Positions 14,839 to 22,798 are shown, numbered from the stretch's first letter. The stretch: DNA of 27,928 nt from Alphaproteobacteria bacterium (GCA_021297975.1 JAJTHO010000071.1:1-27928), one strand, 5' to 3'. Program-made: numbers and translations. The notes: generated by a model from the letters alone, not told the origin.

Positions 14839-16140
14839 ATGTCAGCCCTGACCAAGCCCGGACACAGCAACCACAACAGCTTTTTCAACAACAGCTTGAA
14901 ACAAAACGACCCGGATGTTGCCGTGTGGCTGGATAAAGAGCTTGGCCGCCAGCAGCACCAGATTGAGCTGATCGCCTCAGAAAACATCGTTTCCCGCGCC
15001 GTTCTAGAGGCGCAAGGCAGCGTGCTAACCAACAAATACGCCGAAGGCTATCCCGGCAAGCGCTATTACGGCGGCTGTGAATTCGTTGATGGCGTTGAGC
15101 AAATCGCAATCGACCGCGCCAAAAAGCTGTTTGGCTGCAACTATGCCAACGTTCAGCCGCATTCCGGCGCACAGGCTAACCAAGCCGTGTTTTTGACCCT
15201 GATTAAACCAGGCGATACTATCCTTGGCATGTCGCTCGCCTCCGGCGGTCACTTGACCCACGGGGCGGCGCCGAACCTGTCCGGTAAATGGTTTAACGCC
15301 GTGCAATACGGCGTGCGCGAATCCGACTCGCTGCTCGATTATGACCAGATGGAACAGATGGCTCTGGAACACAAACCAAAGCTGATTATCGCGGGCGGTT
15401 CGGCCTATCCGCGTATTATTGATTTCGCGCGTTTCCGCGCCGTTGCGGATAAGGTGGGCGCGTATTTCATGGTGGATATGGCGCACTTTGCCGGTCTTGT
15501 TGCCGCCGGGATTTACCCGTCGCCCCTGCCCCACACCCACGTCACCACCACAACGACCCACAAAACCCTGCGGGGCCCGCGCGGCGGGATGATTTTGTCG
15601 AACGATGAAGACTTAGGCAAAAAAATCAATTCGGCAGTGTTCCCCGGCCTTCAGGGCGGCCCCTTGATGCACGTGATTGCCGGTAAAGCGGTTGCGTATG
15701 GCGAAGCGTTACAGCCTGCCTTTAAAGAGTATGCGAAAGCCGTTGTTGCCAACGCGCAAGCATTGGGTGAAGTCCTTGTGAAACGCGGCCTTGCTGTTGT
15801 TTCCGGCGGCACAGACACCCATTTAACGCTGATTGACCTGCGCCCGAAAAACCTCACCGGCAAAGCCGCTGAAGCCGCTCTTGAGCGTGCCGGGATGACG
15901 TGTAACAAAAACGCTATTCCTTTTGATCCGCAAAAACCGGCGTTCACATCGGGTATTCGCCTCGGCGCACCAGCCGCCACAACCCGCGGCTTTGGCGTTA
16001 ATGAGTTCCGCCAGATTGGCGAATGGGCAGGGGATGTGCTCGATGCGCTGACCAAAAACCCGGAAGGGGATAGCGCGGTGGAACAGCGCGTTAAAGCCGA
16101 AGTCCGGGCGCTGTGTGAGCGGTTCCCGATTTACGGCTAA
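14839..16140 (+). CDS. glyA: Serine hydroxymethyltransferase
   Basis: GlyA interconverts serine and glycine with transfer of a one-carbon unit to tetrahydrofolate; it is PLP-dependent and cytoplasmic. The 433-residue protein has the family blocks ELIASENIVS, NKYAEGYPGKRYYGG, VQPHSGAQANQAVF, VDMAHFAGLVAAG and the PLP lysine K242 in TTTTTHKTLRGPRGG. The start at 14839 follows GAGGA at 14826-14830; an in-frame ATG at 14800 would overlap rpiB. Only 3 nt separate it from trpB. The nrdR and ribD genes that often follow glyA in alphaproteobacteria are not here. Confidence 0.97.
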   Translation: MSALTKPGHSNHNSFFNNSLKQNDPDVAVWLDKELGRQQHQIELIASENIVSRAVLEAQGSVLTNKYAEGYPGKRYYGGCEFVDGVEQIAIDRAKKLFGCNYANVQPHSGAQANQAVFLTLIKPGDTILGMSLASGGHLTHGAAPNLSGKWFNAVQYGVRESDSLLDYDQMEQMALEHKPKLIIAGGSAYPRIIDFARFRAVADKVGAYFMVDMAHFAGLVAAGIYPSPLPHTHVTTTTTHKTLRGPRGGMILSNDEDLGKKINSAVFPGLQGGPLMHVIAGKAVAYGEALQPAFKEYAKAVVANAQALGEVLVKRGLAVVSGGTDTHLTLIDLRPKNLTGKAAEAALERAGMTCNKNAIPFDPQKPAFTSGIRLGAPAATTRGFGVNEFRQIGEWAGDVLDALTKNPEGDSAVEQRVKAEVRALCERFPIYG

Positions 16141-16143
16141 CGC

Positions 16144-17340
16144 ATGACCGCATCATCCGCACTGCCCACGCATTTTGGCGTTTACGGCGGGCAATATATC
16201 TCGGAAACGCTGATGCCGCTGCTGCATTCGGTGACGGCGGCGTATGAGACGGCGCGGCAGGATCCGGCGTTTTGGAATGAGCTTGAGTATTATTTCAAAG
16301 ACTATGTTGGCCGCCCCTCGCCGCTGTATTATGCCGCCAACCTGACGCGGGAGCTGGGCGGGGCAAAGATTTATTTTAAGCGGGATGAACTAAACCACAC
16401 CGGCGCGCACAAAATTAACAACTGCCTCGGCCAAGCCTTACTGGCGAAACGCATGGGCAAAAAGCGCATCATTGCCGAAACCGGCGCAGGGCAACACGGC
16501 GTTGCCACGGCCACGGTGTGCGCACTTTTTGGCCTTGAATGCACCGTTTTTATGGGCGCACGGGATGTTGAGCGCCAAGCCCCCAATGTCTTTCGCATGA
16601 AACTTCTCGGCGCGGATGTCCGCCCGGCACAAACCGGGGCGCAGACCCTGAAAGACGCGATGAACGAAGCGCTGCGCGATTGGGTTGCCCGCGTCGACGA
16701 CACCTTTTATCTGATTGGCACGGCGGCGGGCCCCCACCCCTACCCCACCATGGTGCGCGATTTTCATAAAGTCATCGGCGAAGAGACAAAGACGCAGATG
16801 CTGGCCGCAGAAGGCCGCCTGCCCGATACGCTGGTTGCCTGTATTGGCGGCGGCAGCAACGCGCTGGGGCTGTTTGCGCCGTTTTTAGAGGATGCCGCCG
16901 TGCGCATGATTGGCGTTGAGGCGGCGGGAAAAGGGCTGAGCAGCGGCCAGCACGCGGCCTCGCTGTCGGGCGGCAAGCCGGGGGTTCTCCACGGCAATAA
17001 AACCTATTTATTACAAGATGATGATGGGCAGATTCTTGATGCTCATTCCATCGCCGCCGGGCTTGATTATCCGGGCATTGGCCCCGAACACGCTTATTTG
17101 CATGATACTGGGCGCGTTGAGTATGTGAGCGCAACGGATGATGAGGCGCTGGCTGCGTTTCAGCGTCTCTGCCGCTCGGAGGGCATTATCCCGGCGCTGG
17201 AGCCTTCTCATGCCCTCGCGCATGTCCTCAAAATCGCGCCGACGCTGCCGAAAGACCATCTTCTGGTGATGAATCTGTGCGGACGCGGGGATAAAGATAT
17301 CTTTACGGTGGCAAAAGCGCTGGGATTTAATTTGAAATAA
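16144..17340 (+). CDS. trpB: Tryptophan synthase beta chain
   Basis: TrpB joins indole and serine to give tryptophan, normally in a complex with TrpA. The 398-residue protein is full length for the standard TrpB1 type: GGQYISETLMP near the N-terminus, PLP lysine K90 in ELNHTGAHKINN, the catalytic glutamate in AETGAGQHG, the phosphate loop GGGSNALG and the C-terminal NLCGRGDKD. trpA and trpF, its usual neighbours, are absent from the window, and it follows glyA by 3 nt. Since TrpB consumes the serine that GlyA handles, the pairing makes metabolic sense, but this may simply reflect rearrangement. Confidence 0.97.
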   Translation: MTASSALPTHFGVYGGQYISETLMPLLHSVTAAYETARQDPAFWNELEYYFKDYVGRPSPLYYAANLTRELGGAKIYFKRDELNHTGAHKINNCLGQALLAKRMGKKRIIAETGAGQHGVATATVCALFGLECTVFMGARDVERQAPNVFRMKLLGADVRPAQTGAQTLKDAMNEALRDWVARVDDTFYLIGTAAGPHPYPTMVRDFHKVIGEETKTQMLAAEGRLPDTLVACIGGGSNALGLFAPFLEDAAVRMIGVEAAGKGLSSGQHAASLSGGKPGVLHGNKTYLLQDDDGQILDAHSIAAGLDYPGIGPEHAYLHDTGRVEYVSATDDEALAAFQRLCRSEGIIPALEPSHALAHVLKIAPTLPKDHLLVMNLCGRGDKDIFTVAKALGFNLK

Positions 17341-17376
17341 CAATAGAAATATATTGCATTAGATATATTTCTATTG
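17341..17376. repeat. Perfect inverted repeat directly after trpB
   Basis: CAATAGAAATATAT (17341-17354) and ATATATTTCTATTG (17363-17376) are exact complements around an 8-nt loop, beginning at the first base after the trpB stop. The stem is AT-rich and lacks a T tract, so it may slow or end transcription or protect the 3' end of the mRNA rather than act as a classic terminator. Confidence 0.6.
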
Positions 17377-17395
17377 CATATGCCGGTGGATTGTG

Positions 17396-17410
17396 TTAAA
17401 AACACCTTAA
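17396..17410. promoter_or_regulatory. CtrA-type box TTAA-N7-TTAA upstream of the 17426 gene
   Basis: TTAAAAACACCTTAA is an exact CtrA pattern 15 nt before the ATG of the third small paralogue, just upstream of its AAGGA. A weak promoter (TTGCAT at 17374-17379 and TAAAAA at 17397-17402) would place the box over the -10. The box also overlaps a small hairpin, GTGTT-aaa-AACAC at 17393-17405. Confidence 0.5.
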
Positions 17411-17425
17411 TAAGGAATACGATTT

Positions 17426-17668
17426 ATGGCACTCTTCAACCTCTTCTCTTCTAACAGCAATCTGAAAAATAGCCCTCTTCTGAAAGATGATGTGGTTCAG
17501 ATGAACATTGAAAACTGGCTCTATGCTTTAAAAGGCAGCGATGCCGAACAGATTCAATCCGCACGCGCCTACTTTAAGTATGATGTGCTGAAACGGTATG
17601 AGCGGGATTATAATAAAATCGTCCCCTACGTCGAACAAGTACTTATCCCCGAAGCCTTAGCCGGCTAA
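17426..17668 (+). CDS. Small protein, SARA-FKYD family, copy 3
   Basis: This 80-residue protein is the third member of the family found at 13693 and 14069. Core residues 26-70 read MNIENW--ALK, SARAYFKYDVLKRY, then IVPYVE. It is the most divergent of the three (EN for EE, VLK for INK) and has its own serine/asparagine-rich N-terminus. AAGGA lies 8 nt before the ATG. It stands alone between the trpB inverted repeat and a membrane protein gene, about 3 kb from the other two copies and on the opposite strand. No function can be assigned. Confidence 0.75.
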   Translation: MALFNLFSSNSNLKNSPLLKDDVVQMNIENWLYALKGSDAEQIQSARAYFKYDVLKRYERDYNKIVPYVEQVLIPEALAG

Positions 17669-17721
17669 AACATTGCTTTGTAACATGTTATACTACACTA
17701 TAAACTCATGCGTAGGAATTC

Positions 17722-19119
17722 GTGCCCCACACTCAAGTTTACCAGCGCGATGATATAACAGACTCAGAATCCGTCACTGAGACCATCATCAGCATCGGCA
17801 CAACCGCCAGCGGCACCAGCATCACAAACCATACCGAACGGCGCGGCCTCGGCGAACGCCGCCAGACACAAAGCGCAGCCCTTCCCTTTGGCGAGCGGCG
17901 CGGCCGGGGCGAACGGCGCGACAGAGTTTTCATAGAACAACGCTGTCAAGACATCCCCAATTTCCTAAATTTACTCGATCACGGCGGCCTAGTTGTGCGC
18001 AAGCGGCGGAGGCGCATGCTGGTTGCAAGCGGCCTTATCAGCATCGTCAATGGCGGCCTAATGGCCAGTGTTCTCGCGGTTTTATTGGGCTTAAGCGGCT
18101 TTGGCAGCGCGCTGATGGGCTATTTTGATAAGGCGCTGGTTGCACTTAAACCGATGAGCCAGGCGCTGCAGCCACTGCTGGATGCGGCGCGCGCGCAGGG
18201 TTTGAACCCGGCGATGTTTGGCCACATGCTCCAGCAACACGTTGTAAAACATCATCTTCTTCGCCGCTGGGTGATGAGCGCCGCGTTTGCCATGGTTGGG
18301 CGCGGCGCAGGGGGTTTCTGGGCTGGGGCGGCATCGCTTGCGCTGCTGGGGCTTGAGGGCGGGAGTCTGATGCAGCAGGGCATGGCGCTGGGCAATGGGC
18401 TGCTCGGCATCGGCCTCGGCGTTCAGCAGGCCTGGCCACAAATTCAGCAGTATTACTACAATTTTTCCCCGGATATGCTTGATAAGCGCATTAATGAAGC
18501 TGTCACGCTGCTGCGCGAGAATCCGCAACAACTGGGGCAATACGCGCAATCAACCCTGGTTCCTGAGGCGCAGCACCTCGCCCAATCCTTAGCGCGGCAA
18601 AATCATGTAAACGAGGCCGCTGCGGCACTAAATGACCCCGCATTCCATCAGCGTTCAGAAAATCAATCTAAAAACCCAACGCGGGATGCCGCGCCAAACA
18701 ACGACATCAACGCCCGCAGCCCCGCCGCACCATCGGCTTTAGTGCAGCAAACAGCGCCGCACACTGCTCAATCAACAGCGCACCATGACCAAAAAATCGC
18801 TGCGCCGCAGGAGAAGCACCACCACCACACGACAGCTCTGCCTAATTTCACTGCGCAAATAAGTGCGCGTGTGCATAGTGAAGTTGCCGCGCGGCTCAAT
18901 AATTACAGCCTTACTGAACAAGCCGTTATCCGCGGCAGCGCGATGAGCGCACTCAGTAGCGCGGAACATCATCTAAGCGGGAATGCCGCGCCGAATGCCT
19001 TTGCGGTTATGAGCGCGCTCGATGCGAAGCTTGATGCCGCCGAATCGGAACTAAGTGATGCAATGCGAACGCTTGCAACAACTACATACAGCAAAAACAG
19101 CGATCAAAAAGTGAATTAA
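17722..19119 (+). CDS. Hypothetical membrane protein with ERRGxGERR repeats
   Basis: I do not recognise this 465-residue protein. From a GTG start preceded by AGGA, the N-terminal part has two arginine-rich repeats (ERRGLGERR at 39-47 and ERRGRGERR at 58-66) and a basic patch VRKRRRR (92-98). Hydrophobic glycine-rich stretches at about 99-133 and 185-234 are likely membrane segments. The remainder is an alanine/glutamine-rich, low-complexity region with a histidine cluster (HHHH) and a predicted helical end. The arrangement suggests a membrane-anchored protein with cytoplasmic basic and flexible parts. An ATG at 17708 is out of frame. It converges on ppa with 17 nt between stops. Confidence 0.65.
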   Translation: MPHTQVYQRDDITDSESVTETIISIGTTASGTSITNHTERRGLGERRQTQSAALPFGERRGRGERRDRVFIEQRCQDIPNFLNLLDHGGLVVRKRRRRMLVASGLISIVNGGLMASVLAVLLGLSGFGSALMGYFDKALVALKPMSQALQPLLDAARAQGLNPAMFGHMLQQHVVKHHLLRRWVMSAAFAMVGRGAGGFWAGAASLALLGLEGGSLMQQGMALGNGLLGIGLGVQQAWPQIQQYYYNFSPDMLDKRINEAVTLLRENPQQLGQYAQSTLVPEAQHLAQSLARQNHVNEAAAALNDPAFHQRSENQSKNPTRDAAPNNDINARSPAAPSALVQQTAPHTAQSTAHHDQKIAAPQEKHHHHTTALPNFTAQISARVHSEVAARLNNYSLTEQAVIRGSAMSALSSAEHHLSGNAAPNAFAVMSALDAKLDAAESELSDAMRTLATTTYSKNSDQKVN

Positions 19120-19136
19120 CGTTCACTCACTGAATT

Positions 19137-19673
19137 TTATGCCGCCTTTGCCTTGCCGTCTTTCAGTCCCTTTTCGATTAAACGTGCAGCCTCCGCAACA
19201 CCCGCCCAGCCGTGAAGTTTAACCCATTTACCCGGCTCTAAATCTTTATAGTGCTGGAAAAAATGCTCAATTTGCTTGAGCGTTAATGGCTCAACATCAC
19301 CAATGTCTTTAATTTTATCATACAGCGGCGACAGTTTGCTGACCGGAACAGCGACAATCTTCTGATCCATGCCGCCATCGTCTTCCATGTTCAGCACAGC
19401 AACCGGCCGCACCCGCACCACCGCGCCCGCCAGAATCGGCGCATGGGTTATAACCAGCACATCCACCGGATCGCCATCATCCGCCAATGTATGCGGCACA
19501 AAGCCATAATTGGCAGGGTAATGCATTGCCGTGCCGAGAAAACGGTCAACCAGCAGCGCACCGCTATCTTTATCAATTTCGTATTTAATCGCGCCCATTC
19601 CTTGGGGGATTTCAATGACAACGTTAATGTCATGCGGCGGATTTTTGCCCGCGCTAATCGCGTCTAAATTCAT
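19137..19673 (-). CDS. ppa: Inorganic pyrophosphatase
   Basis: Family I soluble pyrophosphatase hydrolyses PPi and pulls biosynthetic reactions forward. The 178-residue protein has EIPQGMGAIKYEID, YPANYGFVPHT, the metal-binding signature DGDPVDVLV and KWVKLHGWAG near the end. The start at 19673 has AGAGGA a few bases upstream; the in-frame ATG at 19688 would cover that site. The ribosome binding site lies in one arm of a perfect 10-bp inverted repeat (19680-19701). Confidence 0.96.
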   Translation of the reverse strand: MNLDAISAGKNPPHDINVVIEIPQGMGAIKYEIDKDSGALLVDRFLGTAMHYPANYGFVPHTLADDGDPVDVLVITHAPILAGAVVRVRPVAVLNMEDDGGMDQKIVAVPVSKLSPLYDKIKDIGDVEPLTLKQIEHFFQHYKDLEPGKWVKLHGWAGVAEAARLIEKGLKDGKAKAA

Positions 19674-19679
19674 GGTGTC

Positions 19680-19701
19680 CTCTTTCAAATCTTTGAAAGA
19701 G
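19680..19701 (-). promoter_or_regulatory. Hairpin covering the ppa ribosome binding site
   Basis: CTCTTTCAAA and TTTGAAAGAG are perfect complements separated by 2 nt. In the mRNA the second arm contains most of the AAAGAGGA Shine-Dalgarno region, 7 nt before the ATG at 19673. Such a stem could limit translation until it melts or is opened. No known riboswitch class is recognised. Confidence 0.5.
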
Positions 19702-19738
19702 CTAACTTAGAATCCACTATCTGTAAAGGGTTTGTACG

Positions 19739-20225
19739 CTATACTTTCCGCTCAAAACTCGCCTGCATCAGCACATTATGCACCAGCGGCTTTTCCATTA
19801 TCTGATTGGCTAAATCACGCAGCCGCGCCTGTAAATGCTTATCATCCACAAGGTTATCGCTGGTCTCGCGCACAGCCATGTATTTGTAAAGGTAGCTTAA
19901 AAATGCATCGCGCAGCTGCGGCATTTTCGGATCAAACGTTTTGGGATCAACCGTTGTTTCTACTTCGAGCACGATATTAGCGGCCAAAATGCGCTGCACC
20001 CGGTTTTTATCCGAAATCGAAATCGCAATCGACGGTATTTCAACAAATTTATAGGTTGGCGCTATAGGTTCGGGCGGCAGCTCTTTTACAACTTTTTTTT
20101 TCTTCCTTGCCCTGCAATTTTGCCAAAACCTGCGCTGGTGTGCGTTTATTGGCAGCATATTCATAGCCCAAATACCCGCCTGCACCCAGCAAGAGCAATA
20201 ACACCAGCAGGAGAATCTTTTTCAT
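19739..20225 (-). CDS. FliL-like membrane-anchored protein, frame broken in an A9 run
   Basis: From an ATG at 20225 the frame encodes a clean N-terminal membrane anchor (MKKILLLVLLLLLGAGGYLGY) and a linker, then shifts at nine A residues (20101-20093 on this strand) and would stop about 16 codons later. Dropping one A joins it to the downstream frame, which continues VVKELPPEPIAPTYKFVEIP ... and runs to 19739 with the FliL-like pattern KNRVQRILAANIVLEVE and MPQLRDAFLSYLYKYMAV. The joined protein of about 161 residues would be a single-pass, periplasmic FliL-family protein. Either the assembly has one extra A, the gene is broken, or slippage at the run restores the frame. No other flagellar gene is in the window. 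Confidence 0.68.
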
Positions 20226-20232
20226 CTAAAAG

Positions 20233-20238
20233 ATTATA
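20233..20238 (-). promoter_or_regulatory. Perfect -10 element 7 nt before the FliL-like start
   Basis: TATAAT on the minus strand ends 7 nt before the ATG at 20225, so transcription from it would begin at or next to the start codon and give a leaderless mRNA. No good -35 is seen 16-18 nt upstream, which lowers confidence. Confidence 0.35.
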
Positions 20239-20267
20239 GCAGACGCGCCCTAAGGCTTCGTTAATTT

Positions 20268-20696
20268 TTAAGCGGCGCGCAACTGTTTTGCGCTGTTATC
20301 CAACACCTTATGGACAAAGGGGCGCTCTTGCTCCATCTCAAAAGCGTGAACAATTTCAAGGTATTCATCGATAATAACGCCGGTCGGCGTCTCCGGCTGT
20401 TGCCACAATTCATAGACCCCGCATAAAAGCAGCGCCTGCACAACCGTATCCAGCCGCGCCCAGCTCCACTGCGCAGACAGATGGGGCGTTATCAATGCCT
20501 CAAGCGTTTGTTTTTCCGCCATAACGCCGCCGACGACCAGCTCAAAAAGCTCCACGTCCGCATGGCGCAACCGCCCTGCATCCTGAAATTCTCGCAGCAG
20601 CAGCTTTACCGGCTGTGGACGCTGGCCATGTTGGAATATCGCCTGCACCGCCGCCAGTCTGGATGCGCTTCTTGGCGAGATATACTGTTCACTCAT
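20268..20696 (-). CDS. nusB: Transcription antitermination factor NusB
   Basis: NusB binds boxA RNA with S10 (NusE) in rRNA antitermination. The 142-residue helical protein starts MSEQYISPRSASRLAAVQAIFQ and has the C-terminal NusB block VIIDEYLEIVHAFEMEQERPFVHKVLDNSAKQLR. It overlaps the end of ribH by 8 nt, the conserved ribH-nusB arrangement. Confidence 0.95.
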   Translation of the reverse strand: MSEQYISPRSASRLAAVQAIFQHGQRPQPVKLLLREFQDAGRLRHADVELFELVVGGVMAEKQTLEALITPHLSAQWSWARLDTVVQALLLCGVYELWQQPETPTGVIIDEYLEIVHAFEMEQERPFVHKVLDNSAKQLRAA

Positions 20697-21105
20697 TTAT
20701 CAAACTCCACAGCGACAGCGCCGCACGCGCCGCCTCGCCGCCTTTATCACCATAACGCGGGTTTGCACGCTGTAATGCTTGCCACTCATTTTCAACGGTA
20801 AGAATGCCATTGCCCACCGCCATGCCGTGGTTGACTGTTAACAGCGTTATACCGGCAGAACTCTCCCGCACTACAACATCATAATGGCTGGTATCGCCGC
20901 GCTGAATACAGCCCAAGGCAACAAAACAGCCGTATTTTTCCTTTTTAGCCGCAATGGCCGGTGCCAACTCCAGTGCGCCGGGAACGAATATCCTGTCCAC
21001 GTTAAAGCCCGCGGCCTTAAACGCATCGGTTGCGCCTTGCTCTAAATAACGTGCAACAAGATGATAATACGGCGAAATAACCAGCAATGCGTTTTTGAAA
21101 GCCAT
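20689..21105 (-). CDS. ribH: 6,7-dimethyl-8-ribityllumazine synthase
   Basis: RibH condenses the RibB product with the ribityl-pyrimidine to give lumazine, the penultimate riboflavin step. The 138-residue protein has VPGALELAPAIA, the ALGCIQRGDTSHYDVV phosphate/catalytic region with its histidine, and NGILTVENEWQALQRA. The start at 21105 (MAFKNALLVIS) is 9 nt after the ribB stop; a TTG at 21114 is in frame but less likely. Length is slightly short for the family but complete. Confidence 0.95.
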   Translation of the reverse strand: MAFKNALLVISPYYHLVARYLEQGATDAFKAAGFNVDRIFVPGALELAPAIAAKKEKYGCFVALGCIQRGDTSHYDVVVRESSAGITLLTVNHGMAVGNGILTVENEWQALQRANPRYGDKGGEAARAALSLWSLINE

Positions 21106-21114
21106 AGAGCGCAA

Positions 21115-22188
21115 TTATAACGGCGCAACCTTAACAATGTCCAAGCCAAATCCATCAAGCCCGGCGATATTTTTCGCGGGCGCGCCGAGCAGCTCTAAAC
21201 GCCGAACGCCGAGAAATTGCAGTATCTGTGCGCCAATACCATACTCACGAAGTATCGGCGATGCGGGTAGCGGCTCTTGCAGCGAACGGCTCAGCGCATC
21301 AGGCAGCATCTCGCGCAAAACAACCAGCACACCAAAACCGCGCTCTTTAATGGCGGCTGCGGCCTTATCGAGCTTTCCGGGTGTCCCGTTAAAAACATCC
21401 CCCAGTATATCAAGGCGATGCATCCGCGTTGGCACAACCGATTCTTCCGTCCATGAACCGTGCTTCAGTGCCAGATGCTCTGTCCCCGTGACAATATTGC
21501 GGAACACAACCGCCTGCCACGCTATGCCGCCAAAATCGGCAATAGGGAACTGGGTAATTTCTTGAATAAGCTGCTCTTTTTGGCGCCTGTAGCGAATAAG
21601 GTCGGCGATAGTGCCAATATTAAGCCCATGTTTCTTTGCGAATAGTTCTAGATCCGCACGGCGCGCCATGGTGCCGTCATCGTTCATGATTTCACAAATA
21701 ACCGCCGCCGGCTCTAGCCCCGCAAGGCGTGCGAGATCCACGCTCGCCTCCGTATGCCCGGCGCGCACTAAAACCCCGCCATCGCGGGCTATCAAGGGAA
21801 ACACATGCCCCGGCGTTATCAGATGCTCAGGATGGGCGTCTGGCGCTATAGCCGCCGCAATCGTATGCGCCCTGTCTGCCGCTGAAATGCCTGTTGTTAC
21901 GCCGTCACGCGCCTCAATCGAGACCGTAAAGGCGGTTTCAAAACGCCGTCCTTGGGATTGCGGTTGCAACGGCAAGCGTAAATGCTGCACCCGCGCAGAC
22001 GTTAACGCCAGACAGATAAGACCGCGCCCAAAACGCGCCATAAAGTTTACCGCATCCGGCGTGCAGTGCGATGCCGCAACAATTAAATCACCCTCATTTT
22101 CGCGGTCTTCGTCATCAACCAAAACAACCTGACGTCCCTGCTTGAGGTCTTCGATTATGTGCTCTATTGGCGAAAATTCATGGCTCAT
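21115..22188 (-). CDS. ribB: 3,4-dihydroxy-2-butanone-4-phosphate synthase with degenerate cyclohydrolase-like C-terminus
   Basis: The N-terminal 200 residues are a full RibB: VVLVDDEDRENEGDLI (acidic metal loop), FMARFGRGLICLAL, DGVTTGISAADRA, PGHVFPLIARDGGVLVRAGHTEASVDL and ICEIMNDDGTMAR. The C-terminal 150 residues align with GTP cyclohydrolase II (RibA), but the zinc cysteines and catalytic loop are lost (LDILGDVFNGTPGKL where C-x-TGDVFGSxRCDC is expected), while GIGAQILQFLGVRRLELL is kept. This is the RibBX type of many proteobacteria, so a separate RibA must exist. The start overlaps the ribE stop (ATGA). Confidence 0.93.
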   Translation of the reverse strand: MSHEFSPIEHIIEDLKQGRQVVLVDDEDRENEGDLIVAASHCTPDAVNFMARFGRGLICLALTSARVQHLRLPLQPQSQGRRFETAFTVSIEARDGVTTGISAADRAHTIAAAIAPDAHPEHLITPGHVFPLIARDGGVLVRAGHTEASVDLARLAGLEPAAVICEIMNDDGTMARRADLELFAKKHGLNIGTIADLIRYRRQKEQLIQEITQFPIADFGGIAWQAVVFRNIVTGTEHLALKHGSWTEESVVPTRMHRLDILGDVFNGTPGKLDKAAAAIKERGFGVLVVLREMLPDALSRSLQEPLPASPILREYGIGAQILQFLGVRRLELLGAPAKNIAGLDGFGLDIVKVAPL

Positions 22189-22778
22189 AGAGCGGCCATA
22201 TCCTGAAGCCGTGCGACGTAGCGCATCAAGACATCAATCTCTAAATTTAGCGGCGCTGATTCCGATAGTGAATGTATCGTTGTGTTTAAATACGTGTGCG
22301 GGACAATCATTAAATCGAATGAACACTCATTCACATTATTAATGGTTAGCGATATACCCTCCACCGTTACCGAACCCTTTACTGCAAAATAGCGAGCCAA
22401 CGCCTCCGGAAAGCCGCAGCGCATATGCCAACACTCACCTTCTTTCCGCAGCGCCATCAGCGATCCGACCGCATCCACATGCCCCGATACAAAATGACCG
22501 CCAAGCCGGTCACCCACCGCCAAAGCTGGCTCTAAATTAAGGAAATCGCCGACCCTCCACGTCCCGGCCGTTGTCACCCGCAGCGTTTCGGGCGAGATAT
22601 CGGCAAAAAATCCGGCCTCACTTTTTTCAGAAACCGTTAGGCACACCCCGCTGCAAGCCACTGAATCACCTAATTTAAGAACGCAAAAACCTTCAGGCAC
22701 AGCAATCTCTATGCGCCACCCTTTATCGCCGTTGAGCGATTTAATTTTTCCCAAACCCTGAATAATTCCCGTAAACAT
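22185..22778 (-). CDS. ribE: Riboflavin synthase alpha chain
   Basis: RibE dismutates two lumazine molecules to riboflavin. The 197-residue protein shows the two lumazine-binding repeats: MFTGIIQGLG, SVACSGVCLTV and GGHFVSGHVD in the first and second barrels, and SVTVEGISLTINNV near the end. It is the first gene of the ribE-ribB-ribH-nusB run; ribD, which usually precedes it, is missing. There is no FMN riboswitch upstream: only 20 nt separate its start from the divergent gene at 22799. Confidence 0.95.
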   Translation of the reverse strand: MFTGIIQGLGKIKSLNGDKGWRIEIAVPEGFCVLKLGDSVACSGVCLTVSEKSEAGFFADISPETLRVTTAGTWRVGDFLNLEPALAVGDRLGGHFVSGHVDAVGSLMALRKEGECWHMRCGFPEALARYFAVKGSVTVEGISLTINNVNECSFDLMIVPHTYLNTTIHSLSESAPLNLEIDVLMRYVARLQDMAAL

Positions 22779-22798
22779 TCTTTTTATCTAAACCAGCG

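Noticed and set aside
19739..20185. FliL-like gene starting inside the downstream frame
   Set aside because: The residues before VVKELPP in that frame have no membrane anchor or family pattern, while the other frame supplies a perfect anchor up to the A9 run.
22779..22798. FMN riboswitch before ribE
   Set aside because: Only 20 nt separate the divergent starts and no RFN-like pattern is seen there.
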